Positions 32,422-41,368 are shown, numbered from the stretch's first letter. The stretch is 41,762 bases of DNA from Candidatus Heimdallarchaeota archaeon (GCA_021399345.1 JAAFKI010000199.1:1-41762); one strand, 5' to 3'. A program made the numbers and translations. The notes: generated by a model from the letters alone, not told the origin.

Positions 32422-32807
32422 AGAGACCAGATCTTATTGAAAACAAAGTAGAGAAACTCATTACCTTTATCTATTACAGAGATTTACAGAAAGGAATTGA
32501 CTTTTATGAGAACTTCCTTGGTTTCCCAATGGAAATTGATCAAGGCTTTTGTAAGATCTATCGCATATCTGAAGCAGGTTATGTTGGAATAGTGGATGAA
32601 ACCAAGGGAATGCATAATTGGAATGAGATTAAACCAGTCCAAATTTGTTTAAGGGTACCAGATGTAGATGCATTCTATGAATACTGCAAGGAAGCTAAAG
32701 TAGATGGGTTATCTGAGATGTTCGTCAATAAGGAACTCAGAATCAAAGCTTTTGTCTTCAATGATCCTGAAGGGTATCAGATTGAGATACAAGAGTCATT
32801 AAACTGA
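32418..32807 (+). CDS. VOC-superfamily protein
   Basis: This 129-residue single-repeat VOC fold begins with LITFIYYRDLQKGIDFYENFLGFP. The middle strand is VQICLRVPDVDAFYEYCKEA, and the end is AFVFNDPEGYQIEIQES, with Glu as a probable metal ligand. It is related to the VOC gene at 9771-10178 by the FYEN-L-FP and DP-GY-EIQ patterns. An AAGGAG site about 9 bases before the ATG and the ATGA overlap with the upstream small frame show that it is translated from a long-leader mRNA, unlike the leaderless genes around it. Substrate unknown. Confidence 0.83.
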   Translation: MKRPDLIENKVEKLITFIYYRDLQKGIDFYENFLGFPMEIDQGFCKIYRISEAGYVGIVDETKGMHNWNEIKPVQICLRVPDVDAFYEYCKEAKVDGLSEMFVNKELRIKAFVFNDPEGYQIEIQESLN

Positions 32808-32844
32808 AAATTGAGATAAAAAGAAAGAATAGTAGAAAATAGAT

Positions 32845-34131
32845 CTACTTTCTGTGATAAATTGAAGATAAACACATTAAAGATACTAGAGTCAAGATTG
32901 AGACTATAACCGTACTAATTTGTATTGATGTTGAATCAGTTGGAGTTTCAATTGGAGGACCAGTTGGATAGAGATCTTTGGCTTCACTCCTGCCATCAAT
33001 CTGATAATAAACTTCACTATAATCGTAATCGAACCAGTAATTTCCAATGTGTTGTTCCTCATTATACCACATATTTTCTTCTCCTTCTAGTGTATGTCCA
33101 AAGTAAGCACATTGTGCTGTGTAACCTTCTGAAATACCTTGAATAATATTATCAGTGAAGTTATTTCCGTAGATTAAACAATTTGTGGGATATGTTTTTA
33201 ACCCAACTATTGCATACCATGGGTGACCCCAAGTACTTGATGGATCATAATAATAGTCTGACAGATCTATTGCATAGCCCATGTTGCCTAGAAATAGATT
33301 ATTGTTAATTGAGATATTATTACATCCTGAGATAAAAATTGCAGGAACAGCTCCAAGCCCGAAACCATACTTATCTACACCAATGAATTCATTATCTTTT
33401 ATGATTCCCACATCTACCAAACCTACCATCAAACCTCTACCATTAATAAAATCATTATTTTCAATATTAAGATCATAACATACCAATAATATGCTTGTAA
33501 TAAGAAACCAATCATCAATGGACTCAATGTGATTATCAATGATGTTTACATATCTTACATCAATAAGGTAAACACTTGTATTACCAAAGAAATTTCCACT
33601 TATTGTAAGATAGTAGGAAAGTTGTATATACAAGTTCGCATTGTCTTCGAAGAGATTGTTCTGGATTGTTAAGTAACTTGATAAATTGAAGAACATTGTA
33701 TTCATTATCGAACCCATAAAGGAATTTTCTTCAACTAATATACCATCAACAGCATCAGTGTATATTGGTGTATCACAATCAATAAATTTGCAGTCTCTTA
33801 TAGTAACTGTATCTGAATCGATATCTTCTAAGTAAATACCGATATTTTCTCTTGTGAAATTACATTTTTCCAAAACAAAGTATTCAGTTGTTCCAGCCAC
33901 ATACAAAGTTACATCTTCTGTTGAGTCAGAGTATTCTACGCTAATTACATACGGAGCACCAATTGTTCCTGCACCATCAATGGCAGCATTAGCCAATTCT
34001 ATATCACCTACTATAGATTTTCTTATATCATAAGCAGGAGGAATGTCACCAGAAATATTGACAGATGTTTGTGTTTGAAAATTAGAGAATACAATTAGCA
34101 TTGTAAAGAAAAATATGGTTTTCAGTTTCAT
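32845..34131 (-). CDS. Right-handed beta-helix surface protein (NosD-like repeats), membrane-anchored
   Basis: The protein has 428 residues. A signal peptide (residues 1-24, TIFFFTMLIVFSNFQTQ) is followed by a long stretch of about 20-25-residue turns with the N-N-F / I-x-N-N pattern (LTIQNNLFEDN, LTISGNFFGN, NIIDNHIES, NIENNDFING, ISINNNLFLGN). These are typical of parallel beta-helix carbohydrate-binding or NosD-type proteins. A C-terminal helix (about 405-423, STVIVSILTLVSLMCLSS) followed by HRK anchors it, so the helix domain faces outside. A TATTTATATG TATA box about 25 bases before the ATG indicates a leaderless mRNA. Ligand or enzyme activity unknown. Confidence 0.82.
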   Translation of the reverse strand: MKLKTIFFFTMLIVFSNFQTQTSVNISGDIPPAYDIRKSIVGDIELANAAIDGAGTIGAPYVISVEYSDSTEDVTLYVAGTTEYFVLEKCNFTRENIGIYLEDIDSDTVTIRDCKFIDCDTPIYTDAVDGILVEENSFMGSIMNTMFFNLSSYLTIQNNLFEDNANLYIQLSYYLTISGNFFGNTSVYLIDVRYVNIIDNHIESIDDWFLITSILLVCYDLNIENNDFINGRGLMVGLVDVGIIKDNEFIGVDKYGFGLGAVPAIFISGCNNISINNNLFLGNMGYAIDLSDYYYDPSSTWGHPWYAIVGLKTYPTNCLIYGNNFTDNIIQGISEGYTAQCAYFGHTLEGEENMWYNEEQHIGNYWFDYDYSEVYYQIDGRSEAKDLYPTGPPIETPTDSTSIQISTVIVSILTLVSLMCLSSIYHRK

Positions 34132-34188
34132 GCAAAGTTCGATGAATTATCATATAAATACTTTTCTCACCAAATTTCAATCAATATT

Positions 34189-34779
34189 CTACTTATTGTC
34201 TAAGTTAATAGAGTTATAATCACAAGATGGTTCTATGTATTTAATAGAACACTCTGTACATTCTAGATAAGGTGAGTCTCCTCTGAGTACATTGTAAAGA
34301 AATACACCAGGTATCAATAGAAGAAAAAGTGCAATCTGAATTAGAATAGTAAAATTACCTATTCGTGAGGATAGATTTGAAACCTGAACAATTATTGCAG
34401 TATATGCCCCTAGACCTATACCCAAACTAAATCTAAGAAGAACTTTAATCAATTTGTTGTTTGGTTTTAGAAAAACTTGTGTTAATGCCATTGCTACCCC
34501 AAAAGCTGCAAATATCCCATTAACATAAGGAAAGCTTGTGAAGAAAGGTAACATAGAAAAAAATACTATTGTATAAGAAATGAATGCTAGAAAAACGCTA
34601 GTACAGCCTAAACATAAGAATAAGGATCCAATTCTAAAAATATGATTGTTAAATTTATCACAAACAGGATGATGTGCTAAGTACAACATCGAAAAAATAC
34701 GAACCCTATAGCTGAAATTTTTATCCTTCTTTGAAGAAACTGATTGTTTCTCTTCAGGTTTTGAAGAATTTGACACCAT
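34189..34779 (-). CDS. Multi-pass membrane protein with Cys motifs (DUF2085-like pattern)
   Basis: This 196-residue protein has four or five hydrophobic helices (about 52-75, 78-98, 113-130 and 140-160). Near the N-terminus the pattern HHPVCDKFNNHIFRIGSLFLCLGC and near the C-terminus LECTECSIKY contain paired Cys/His that could bind metal. The first pattern recalls the His-Cys...Cys-x2-Cys layout of DUF2085 membrane proteins. It is 14 bases downstream of the class II amidotransferase gene with an AGGGAAAG ribosome binding site, so the two form an operon. The function and any tie to the amidotransferase are unknown. Confidence 0.6.
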   Translation of the reverse strand: MVSNSSKPEEKQSVSSKKDKNFSYRVRIFSMLYLAHHPVCDKFNNHIFRIGSLFLCLGCTSVFLAFISYTIVFFSMLPFFTSFPYVNGIFAAFGVAMALTQVFLKPNNKLIKVLLRFSLGIGLGAYTAIIVQVSNLSSRIGNFTILIQIALFLLLIPGVFLYNVLRGDSPYLECTECSIKYIEPSCDYNSINLDNK

Positions 34780-34793
34780 TAATTCTTTCCCTA

Positions 34794-35552
34794 CTAAATT
34801 CTGAATTCACTGAGATAAAAATAATTATTACTTTCCACATCAATTTCAATTAATGCGCCGTTTCTTAATCTCTCTGTTGGTTGCCCTAGTGAAGGTAGAG
34901 CACTTGAACTAACTACTATTGAGTCTTCAGTCTTATAGAGTTTCATGGTAAAATAAAGTGGATCTTTTCTGTAGAACACACCCACCCACGCTTTTTTAGG
35001 AGAAACCAATATGAAATTTGCAGCAGTATAATCCCAATATTCGAGGACATCATCAATAACTGGTTTGTTGAGGGCCCACTCATTTTTACCCATTTCAGTA
35101 AGTAGTGAGTAAAAATATTTTTCAGAATCAGTTGTTCCTCTAAGGAAAAATTTTCGATCATCATAGTTCTTAATTTGACTCTTTATGGTTCCATTATGAC
35201 CAAAAACATATTCGTCCCCATTATACCAATAGAAAGGATGATTATTTTTGAGATTGACTTCTCTCTTAGGTGATGCTTGTCTAGCGTGTGTGAAGAGGAC
35301 ATTTGTTTTTAATTTCATAAGCTCTTCAGATGGATTTCTTTCAAAGATTGGTTCACGAAATCTTCTTAGCTCGAAATGATCATCTTTCACAAAAGCATAC
35401 CCGTATCCGTCTTTGTGTTGTTCTAGTTTGGTTTCGTTTCTCTCATGAACGTCTAGTTTTAATCCACCAACATAATCTGAACACGATCCAATAAACTCTT
35501 CATAAGTAGTTTCAGAAACAGTTTGTCCGATATTGAGGAAGAGTCTACACAT
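34794..35552 (-). CDS. Class II glutamine amidotransferase domain protein (YafJ type)
   Basis: The protein has 252 residues starting MCRLF. In class II (Ntn) amidotransferases the Cys after the initiator Met is the nucleophile, which fixes the start at 35552 rather than at an upstream TTG (35564) that would bury the Cys. Other motifs are LFTHARQAS (Arg/Thr pocket), VFGHNGTI (oxyanion Asn-Gly) and GTTDSEKYFYSLL (Asp that binds glutamine). It should hydrolyse glutamine or gamma-glutamyl amides to release ammonia. It has no synthase domain attached. A TATA-like AAATTAAATA lies about 33 bases upstream. Confidence 0.85.
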   Translation of the reverse strand: MCRLFLNIGQTVSETTYEEFIGSCSDYVGGLKLDVHERNETKLEQHKDGYGYAFVKDDHFELRRFREPIFERNPSEELMKLKTNVLFTHARQASPKREVNLKNNHPFYWYNGDEYVFGHNGTIKSQIKNYDDRKFFLRGTTDSEKYFYSLLTEMGKNEWALNKPVIDDVLEYWDYTAANFILVSPKKAWVGVFYRKDPLYFTMKLYKTEDSIVVSSSALPSLGQPTERLRNGALIEIDVESNNYFYLSEFRI

Positions 35553-35657
35553 TGCGTTCCACAAATAACAAAAGAGAAGAAGTATTTAATTTTAACTCTT
35601 ATCATAATTAAGTTAATAACCTCAAAACTTTTTAAAGTCGCATACAACTGCTGATTC

Positions 35658-36953
35658 ATGCCCAAACAAACTTTCATCTACGCAAGTAAAGTTACACCTA
35701 GCGAAGAAACTATCAAACTTCGTGGGTGGGTCTATCGTATCCGTAAAATGAAAGATAAAATCTTTGTCATTTTACGTGACGCTTCTGGCATTATCCAATG
35801 CATAGGATCTGAAGCTCAACTTACTTCAGAAGCTTGGAATATGTTAAATGAAGCTGCAATTGAGAATTATATTACAGTTGAAGGTAAACCAGTAGAGGAT
35901 AATAGGGCAGTGAATAATGTTGAAGTGAAATTAACCAATTTCGCAATTAAGCATAAAGGAGAAATCTTCCCTATAGCTAAAGATCAAAGTAAGGAATTCA
36001 TGTTAGACAATACTCACTTGTTTGTAAGAAGCTACAAAGCAACTAACGTCTGGAAAGTTAAAGCTTCAGTCTTACGTGCAGCAAGAGAATGGTTCTTTGA
36101 AAATGATTTCTATGAGACAACTCCACCTATACTCACAGGTTCAGCTTGTGAAGGAGGTTCAACACTATTTAGTTTGAAATATTTCGATCATACAGCTTAT
36201 CTCAGCCAAAGCATTCAACTTTATCTTGAAGCTCTCATTTATAGTTTAGAAAAAGTCTATGCGATAACTCCTAGCTTCAGAGCTGAAAAAATGAGAACTA
36301 AAAGACATGTCAACGAATTTTGGCATATTGAAGGTGAAGAAGCCTTTGTAGACTTTGAGGAAAATATGAAAATCCAAGAAGAACTAGTAGCTTACATTGT
36401 TCAATATGTTCTCAAACATAATGCTAAGGAATTCAAAGAGCTGAAGAGAGATACCTCTGTTCTTGAAACAATTAAAGCTCCTTTCAAGAAAATAAGTTAC
36501 AAAGAAGCAATCGATACTTTGAACGAAAACGGTTTCAACTTGAAATGGGACGAAGATATGAAAACAGAAGAGGAAAGAGCATTATCTACAATTATAGGTG
36601 AACCTTTCTTTGTTCGAGACTATCCATCTAGTCATAAACCATTCTACGTAAAACTACATGAAGATGATCCAAAATGGTGTTATTCAGCTGATCTGATGGC
36701 ACCTGAAGGTTTTGGTGAACTTATTACTGGTGGTCAGAGAGAAGATGTTCTTGACACATTAATCAGACGTATCAAGGAAGAAGGATGGGAAGTGGAAGAT
36801 TATGCGTGGTATATCGATCTCAGAAAATATGGATCTGTTCCTCATTCAGGATTTGGACTTGGAGCTGAAAGGTTAACTTGGTGGTTATGTGGGTTAGATG
36901 CTATTCAAGAAACATTACCTTTCCCAAGAACAAGAAATAGGGTCTATCCCTAA
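35658..36953 (+). CDS. asnS: Asparaginyl-tRNA synthetase
   Basis: This 431-residue class IIb synthetase has an N-terminal OB-fold anticodon domain (TIKLRGWVYRIRKMKDKIFV) and a catalytic core from about residue 130. Motif 2 is FRAEKMRTKRHVNEFWHIEGE, which resembles the AsnRS form R(T/S)xRHxxEFxxIE. Motif 3 is HSGFGLGAERLTWWLCG. It charges tRNA-Asn with asparagine. A discriminating or Asp-specific AspRS is the main alternative; the AEK(S/M)RT pattern favours AsnRS. CTTTTTAAAG (35626-35635) lies 27 bases before ATG 35658, giving a leaderless mRNA. Confidence 0.88.
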   Translation: MPKQTFIYASKVTPSEETIKLRGWVYRIRKMKDKIFVILRDASGIIQCIGSEAQLTSEAWNMLNEAAIENYITVEGKPVEDNRAVNNVEVKLTNFAIKHKGEIFPIAKDQSKEFMLDNTHLFVRSYKATNVWKVKASVLRAAREWFFENDFYETTPPILTGSACEGGSTLFSLKYFDHTAYLSQSIQLYLEALIYSLEKVYAITPSFRAEKMRTKRHVNEFWHIEGEEAFVDFEENMKIQEELVAYIVQYVLKHNAKEFKELKRDTSVLETIKAPFKKISYKEAIDTLNENGFNLKWDEDMKTEEERALSTIIGEPFFVRDYPSSHKPFYVKLHEDDPKWCYSADLMAPEGFGELITGGQREDVLDTLIRRIKEEGWEVEDYAWYIDLRKYGSVPHSGFGLGAERLTWWLCGLDAIQETLPFPRTRNRVYP

Positions 36954-37007
36954 TTTTTCTTTTTATTTGGATAAGTTTATAACAATATCTTGAAAACATA
37001 GCAGCAG

Positions 37008-37538
37008 ATGTCAAAAGATGATCCAATTGGTTTTGAGGTTATATACTTCAAAGAATCCTTAAGAACATGGTATGAGATTAAAGATATATCATCAAACAAA
37101 CCAGTATTTGAGGTTAATGTTATAAATAGTCGTAAACCCGGATATTACCTACAAGATTCAAAAGGGAGAGAAATTTTAGCATTAAAGAGAATTTCAAGTA
37201 GATCAAATGTTTATAGGTTTTTTCAGAATGACGTTAGATATGCAACGTTCTCTTATTCAACAAGTTGTTGCAATACAAATTATGAGATTCAAACAAAGAT
37301 GAAGACATACATAGGATCAGGATTCATAGGTTCAACCTTTCAATTTGTGAGTAAAAACGGAAAGGTATCATTTGAAGTATACAAAGGTTTCAGAGGTTTT
37401 AGAAATAACAGTACAATAGAAGTTTATGATAGTATTGAACCAGAAGTAGCAATATTGGTTGCCATATTACTTGATCAACTTGCTCTGAAACAACAAAGAA
37501 ATCGGATGTCAGATACCCAACTACACCATCGTATATGA
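37008..37538 (+). CDS. LURP-one/tubby C-terminal-like protein (copy 1)
   Basis: This 176-residue all-beta protein of the LURP-one-related/tubby-like fold has strands alternating with short turns: YEIKDISSNKPVFEVNV, GYYLQDSKGREILALKR, FQFVSKNGKVSFEVYKG. The hydrophobic helix EPEVAILVAILLDQLALKQ is the central helix that threads the barrel in this fold. Eukaryotic relatives (scramblases, LURP1, tubby) bind phospholipids or act at membranes; the archaeal role is not known. GTTTATAAC about 30 bases before the ATG gives an almost leaderless mRNA. It is the first of three paralogues in this stretch. Confidence 0.72.
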   Translation: MSKDDPIGFEVIYFKESLRTWYEIKDISSNKPVFEVNVINSRKPGYYLQDSKGREILALKRISSRSNVYRFFQNDVRYATFSYSTSCCNTNYEIQTKMKTYIGSGFIGSTFQFVSKNGKVSFEVYKGFRGFRNNSTIEVYDSIEPEVAILVAILLDQLALKQQRNRMSDTQLHHRI

Positions 37539-37602
37539 AATAAAATGAATTGTCTTCTTTTTAGCTAGATATATAATAGCTTACTTACTATTATTAAATG
37601 AG

Positions 37603-38121
37603 ATGAGGGAAAAAGTACCACACGGATTTGCCATCTATCCTCAAATGTCATTATTCAAATTGTCATACGATATTGTAGATCTTGCTAATGATAAGAAGAT
37701 GTTTACAGTTAAGAAAGATGGATTCATTAATGCTATCATTCATATTTATGATTATGAAGGACAGGAGATAATACGTGCAAAGAAAACTTCGTTTTGGAAA
37801 AATAGATACGTAATAGAAAAGAAAGGATTTCATATTGCTACTTTATTATTTACAAACAGTTTATGTGATAACAGAATCTATATTGATACTGATTCGGAAA
37901 GATTCATTGGTACAAGAATAAAAGGTAGATCATATCAATTTCTAGACTTGAAAGGAAATCTTGTTTTTCATTATGAAAGAAATGACTCATCATTTCACAA
38001 CGAATATCTGTTGGAAGTATATGATAGTATTCAACCTGAGATAGCTATATTATCAGCAATTATCATAGACATTGTTTTTAGAGGCCAACGAACAGCAATT
38101 ATAGCTGCACCAAGTTCTTGA
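37603..38121 (+). CDS. LURP-one/tubby C-terminal-like protein (copy 2)
   Basis: The 172-residue paralogue of the preceding gene has the same order: LSYDIVDLANDKKMFTVKK, IIHIYDYEGQEIIRAKK, YQFLDLKGNLVFHYER, and a C-terminal hydrophobic helix EIAILSAIIIDIVFR that ends in a short tail. It has its own GATATATAAT box about 32 bases before the ATG, so it is transcribed separately from copy 1 despite being only 64 bases away. Confidence 0.72.
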   Translation: MREKVPHGFAIYPQMSLFKLSYDIVDLANDKKMFTVKKDGFINAIIHIYDYEGQEIIRAKKTSFWKNRYVIEKKGFHIATLLFTNSLCDNRIYIDTDSERFIGTRIKGRSYQFLDLKGNLVFHYERNDSSFHNEYLLEVYDSIQPEIAILSAIIIDIVFRGQRTAIIAAPSS

Positions 38122-38196
38122 TTTGTGTTGAGCAATAATTTTTCATAAGATTTGAAAAGGAAAAATGAAGGAAAAAAAATCTTTCCTTAATTACGT

Positions 38197-39039
38197 TTAT
38201 TGTTTTTCATGTGCTTCATCAAAGAAATGTACTTTGTGTAGGATCTTTCCATCCTTACCATGTGGAGTTCTAATCATATGGTCTGTGGCTTTTTCTAATT
38301 CTCTGACTTCATCAGCGAGAAGACCAGCTTGTCTAACCATTTCATGAGCTCCAGCAACTTTAATCAGTGCTTTCTCTCTATCTTTTTCAACAAAACATCC
38401 ATTTACGTTTAAACTAGCTGCATGTTGAAGCATTGTTAAGGCAGCTAATGCTTTAGGTCTTGCATAAACATTAGAAAATGGATATGTTGTTGCTACACCT
38501 ATTGCTGACATATTGCGTGTGGGCAATTTTGGTTTTTCACCAGTTTTTAATTGCTCTATAACACCATCCATTAGTTCATTGATATATGCAAAGACACCAC
38601 AAGTACTGAAAGTTGTAATTATGTATCCGTTGAATAAACACATTTCTGTTGCATCAAGAAAATCTCTTTTAGCACCAATCATAGGATCAAATGGAACAAT
38701 AATATAGCCAACGCCATCTTCTTTCCATTTTGCTCTCACTTCTTTATCTCCACCATCTGAAACAACGATAAGTGGATACTTGTCTTTATATCTATCAATA
38801 ACAGATTGAGGTCCTTTATCATTGGCATTCGGAGAAATCATAACCATAAGATCTGTTTCAACTTGGTCAATTAAAGGAAAAATTCTTTCTACAGCATCAG
38901 GCTTCATTTTGGTTGATGAACTTATGACAGTAGCTTCAATATCTGTTCTACTAGCTCTCTCATCTAACATTATGTCAATTAATGTTGTTAGAGTGATATT
39001 TCCTATTTTAACAAAAGTTATCTTAACCATTGTAATCAC
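38197..39039 (-). CDS. mtd: F420-dependent methylenetetrahydromethanopterin dehydrogenase
   Basis: The 280-residue length matches methanogen Mtd. Family blocks are visible: VKITFVKIGNITLTTLIDIM, MLDERASRTDIEATVISS, KMKPDAVE, DLMVMISPNANDKGP, IVVSDGGDKEVRAKW, YIIVPFDPMIGAKRDFLDATEMCLFNG and NVYARPKALAAL. The enzyme interconverts methylene- and methenyl-H4MPT with coenzyme F420. The usual GSGAKM segment is SSSTKM here, so this is a divergent member. No other C1 or methanogenesis gene lies in the window. The start is GTG 39039 (about 26 bases after TTTATATAT, leaderless) or ATG 39030. Confidence 0.86.
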   Translation of the reverse strand: MITMVKITFVKIGNITLTTLIDIMLDERASRTDIEATVISSSTKMKPDAVERIFPLIDQVETDLMVMISPNANDKGPQSVIDRYKDKYPLIVVSDGGDKEVRAKWKEDGVGYIIVPFDPMIGAKRDFLDATEMCLFNGYIITTFSTCGVFAYINELMDGVIEQLKTGEKPKLPTRNMSAIGVATTYPFSNVYARPKALAALTMLQHAASLNVNGCFVEKDREKALIKVAGAHEMVRQAGLLADEVRELEKATDHMIRTPHGKDGKILHKVHFFDEAHEKQ

Positions 39040-39152
39040 GCTATCAGTTTCATGTACCCTTTATATATTATATTGTACGGCATTATTTCTCAACATTCAA
39101 AAATAAATAAATCGTAACGTTTTATAATGTCCTTTGTTTTATCTACTTCAGA

Positions 39153-39872
39153 ATGAAAAGAGACTCCCTAGTAATAGCTACTGCTTCAGTGATGATACTG
39201 GCGTTTACGCTGTCTTTGCTTAACATCTATGTCTTTCCAGATATTTTCTTTAACACTAAAATAGAATACAATACTCAAAGCGATACTTTACTTGGGCTTT
39301 TACATCAAGCAGAAAATATAGGGGTAAATTCCGATCTCTTTGAAAATATGAACATCACTTATCTTCTTTATGATGCTCCTGAAAATGCTTTGGTGAACAT
39401 TTCACTTATAATTTCGTCAATAGAAAGTAGAGTTTCAGCTGTTTATGATTTCCCAGAGTTGATGCCCAGAAGAATGACGCTGAATTATAATGGAACAATA
39501 CTTGGGGTTTCCAGCAATTCTTCACTGTATGAAGACTGGATAGAAACAGTCTTTGATAATGGTGAGGGGGGAACTTATTTCAGCTACTGGGATAATGTAA
39601 CAGAAGAATATATCAGTCATTCTAGACATGAAAATTTGAATGTAACTGATTATACTATAGAAGATGCAAAAAACACTTTAGCAACAATCTTTCAAGACGA
39701 GAATAGAAGACCAGATTTCGTAATCTATCAATTTGTATCTTACACAGAAAGCAGAGGGCTTTTCAATAGGTATTCTACAGATTTTGAAAGAATCATTTTC
39801 GTTGAAGCTGGTGGTTCAGTTACTTTTTTTATGTCAAATGAAGGTATATGGAAAAAACCTTTTCTCCTATAG
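39153..39872 (+). CDS. Membrane-anchored extracellular protein, unknown
   Basis: This 239-residue protein has an N-terminal signal or anchor helix (residues 7-30, VIATASVMILAFTLSLLNIYVF). The rest looks extracellular, with several N-x-S/T sequons (NIT, NIS, NGT, NSS, NVT), acidic character and no recognisable motif. GTTTTATAATG lies about 29 bases before the ATG, giving a leaderless mRNA. It sits between Mtd and the third LURP-one gene. Confidence 0.6.
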   Translation: MKRDSLVIATASVMILAFTLSLLNIYVFPDIFFNTKIEYNTQSDTLLGLLHQAENIGVNSDLFENMNITYLLYDAPENALVNISLIISSIESRVSAVYDFPELMPRRMTLNYNGTILGVSSNSSLYEDWIETVFDNGEGGTYFSYWDNVTEEYISHSRHENLNVTDYTIEDAKNTLATIFQDENRRPDFVIYQFVSYTESRGLFNRYSTDFERIIFVEAGGSVTFFMSNEGIWKKPFLL

Positions 39873-39927
39873 AACATTTAGTTTCCTTTTACACAACTTT
39901 AAAATATAGAATCATCAAATTGAAGAT

Positions 39928-40431
39928 ATGGCACAATCAAGCACTCCATTTGGTTTTAAAGTAACACAAAGAATATTTACTTTAAGATCAACTTATGATA
40001 TTTTTGATGTAGTTACAGATAATAAGGTCTTTATTGCTAAAAAACGAATGTTTACCTGGAGACCCACAATAATTATAGAAAATATCCAAGGGCAAGAAGT
40101 AGCTAAAATAACAGCAAATTACTTCTTCCAAAATAAATGGAAAATCACTGTGGGATCAGACTTAATTGGAGAAATAGAATTCCCAATAATAAAATTCTGT
40201 GGTATAAAATTTGATATTATGCTTGCTGGAAACCACTATACTGCTTCTGATGTTTTTGGATGGTCTTTTAAAGCAGTAGGCAGAGATGGAAGTATAGGTT
40301 TTACTTTAGATAAGAAATTTTTCAGAATTAAGGATACTTATAGAGTAGATGTCTATCCACCACTAGAGCCCATATTCGGGCTTGCAGCAGTTCTTGCAGT
40401 TGATTCTAGATACTATCGATCAAGTCGTTAG
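39928..40431 (+). CDS. LURP-one/tubby C-terminal-like protein (copy 3)
   Basis: This 167-residue paralogue of the genes at 37008 and 37603 has STYDIFDVVTDNKVFIAKK, TIIIENIQGQEVAKITANY, FKAVGRDGSIGFTLDKK and the terminal hydrophobic segment PIFGLAAVLAVDSRYYRS. The best-preserved barrel features are the DI-D-V-N-K-VF and D/Q-G-QE turns. A CTTTAAAATATA box about 26 bases upstream makes it leaderless. Confidence 0.72.
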   Translation: MAQSSTPFGFKVTQRIFTLRSTYDIFDVVTDNKVFIAKKRMFTWRPTIIIENIQGQEVAKITANYFFQNKWKITVGSDLIGEIEFPIIKFCGIKFDIMLAGNHYTASDVFGWSFKAVGRDGSIGFTLDKKFFRIKDTYRVDVYPPLEPIFGLAAVLAVDSRYYRSSR

Positions 40432-40486
40432 ATTCTCCTTTTTTTCTTTTGAAAGATTTTTAAATACTTACTTTTTCTCATTATTA

Positions 40487-41353
40487 ATGAATAAGAAAAG
40501 GAAAGAATATGTTTTGCCTTTAGTTTCCCAATTTGAAAAAGAAGCAAAGCCACTTGATGTGATGATGTCAGATAATACTACAATTAGAGTTTTTACAACT
40601 AAGGCTCCTGCAGATAAAAGAAATGGTTATACATTATTTATTATTTCAGGATGGGGGACAGTCTTACCGTCGTGGAATGAGCTTCTTATTGATGCTTTCA
40701 AGGATTTTGATATAGTATATTTTGAATCAAGAGAGAAAGGCTCAAGCAGTTTTACTCGAAAATCTGATCGTGGCATGTACAGAATGGCATTGGACATTAA
40801 AGACACTATTACAAATCTTAAGTTAAATGAATCAAAACTTGTTCTTTTTGGATCTTGTATTGGAGCAACAACTATTGTTTATGGTATGGTTGAAGAGATG
40901 TATAATCCTTATATGCCAGTGTTGTTGGCACCTCCTGGAAGATTCGAAGTTCCTCCTGTTTTAAGTTATTTAATACCTATTAGTCCTACTTTTCTCTGGT
41001 CAATTGCTAAACCTATTCTTCGATTCTGGGTCAATAAATTCAAGACAGAAGATCAAAAACAAGCTGCTAAATATTTACGAACTATCGAAGAAGCTGATGC
41101 TAAACGTTGGAAGAGATTAGGTTTGAAAATTGTCTTTAAGAGATATTGGAAAACCTTCCCAAAAGTAAAAAATCATGTACTTCTTATCGCTGCGGAAAGA
41201 GACAAAATGCATGATGCTGAAGATACTATGAAAGTTTCCAAGATGATCAAAAATTCAACTTATCTTAATCTTGAAACGAATAGTAATACTCACTCAAGTG
41301 TTATGGTTGATACGATAAGAGAATATTTACCAATATTTGAAGGAAAAAACTAA
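40487..41353 (+). CDS. Alpha/beta hydrolase with cysteine nucleophile
   Basis: The protein has 288 residues from ATG 40487. An upstream in-frame ATG at 40382 lies inside the preceding gene and is rejected because TTTTTAAATACT (40457-40466) sits 26 bases before 40487. The fold markers are LFIISGWGTVLPSW (oxyanion region), LVLFGSCIGATTIVY (nucleophile elbow, Cys124 in G-S-C-I-G), AAERDKMHD (acid) and NSNTHSSVM (His). The nucleophile is Cys rather than Ser, as in dienelactone hydrolases, so it may be an esterase, thioesterase or acyltransferase. The substrate is unknown. Confidence 0.75.
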   Translation: MNKKRKEYVLPLVSQFEKEAKPLDVMMSDNTTIRVFTTKAPADKRNGYTLFIISGWGTVLPSWNELLIDAFKDFDIVYFESREKGSSSFTRKSDRGMYRMALDIKDTITNLKLNESKLVLFGSCIGATTIVYGMVEEMYNPYMPVLLAPPGRFEVPPVLSYLIPISPTFLWSIAKPILRFWVNKFKTEDQKQAAKYLRTIEEADAKRWKRLGLKIVFKRYWKTFPKVKNHVLLIAAERDKMHDAEDTMKVSKMIKNSTYLNLETNSNTHSSVMVDTIREYLPIFEGKN

Positions 41354-41368
41354 TTACTTGAGTTAAGA

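Noticed and set aside
35553..35564. TTG start for the glutamine amidotransferase
   Set aside because: It would place four residues before the catalytic Met-Cys, whereas class II enzymes need Cys at position 2 after Met.
40382..40486. N-terminal extension of the hydrolase from ATG 40382
   Set aside because: It overlaps the preceding gene by 50 bases and spans the TATA box. The extension has no hydrolase-like sequence.
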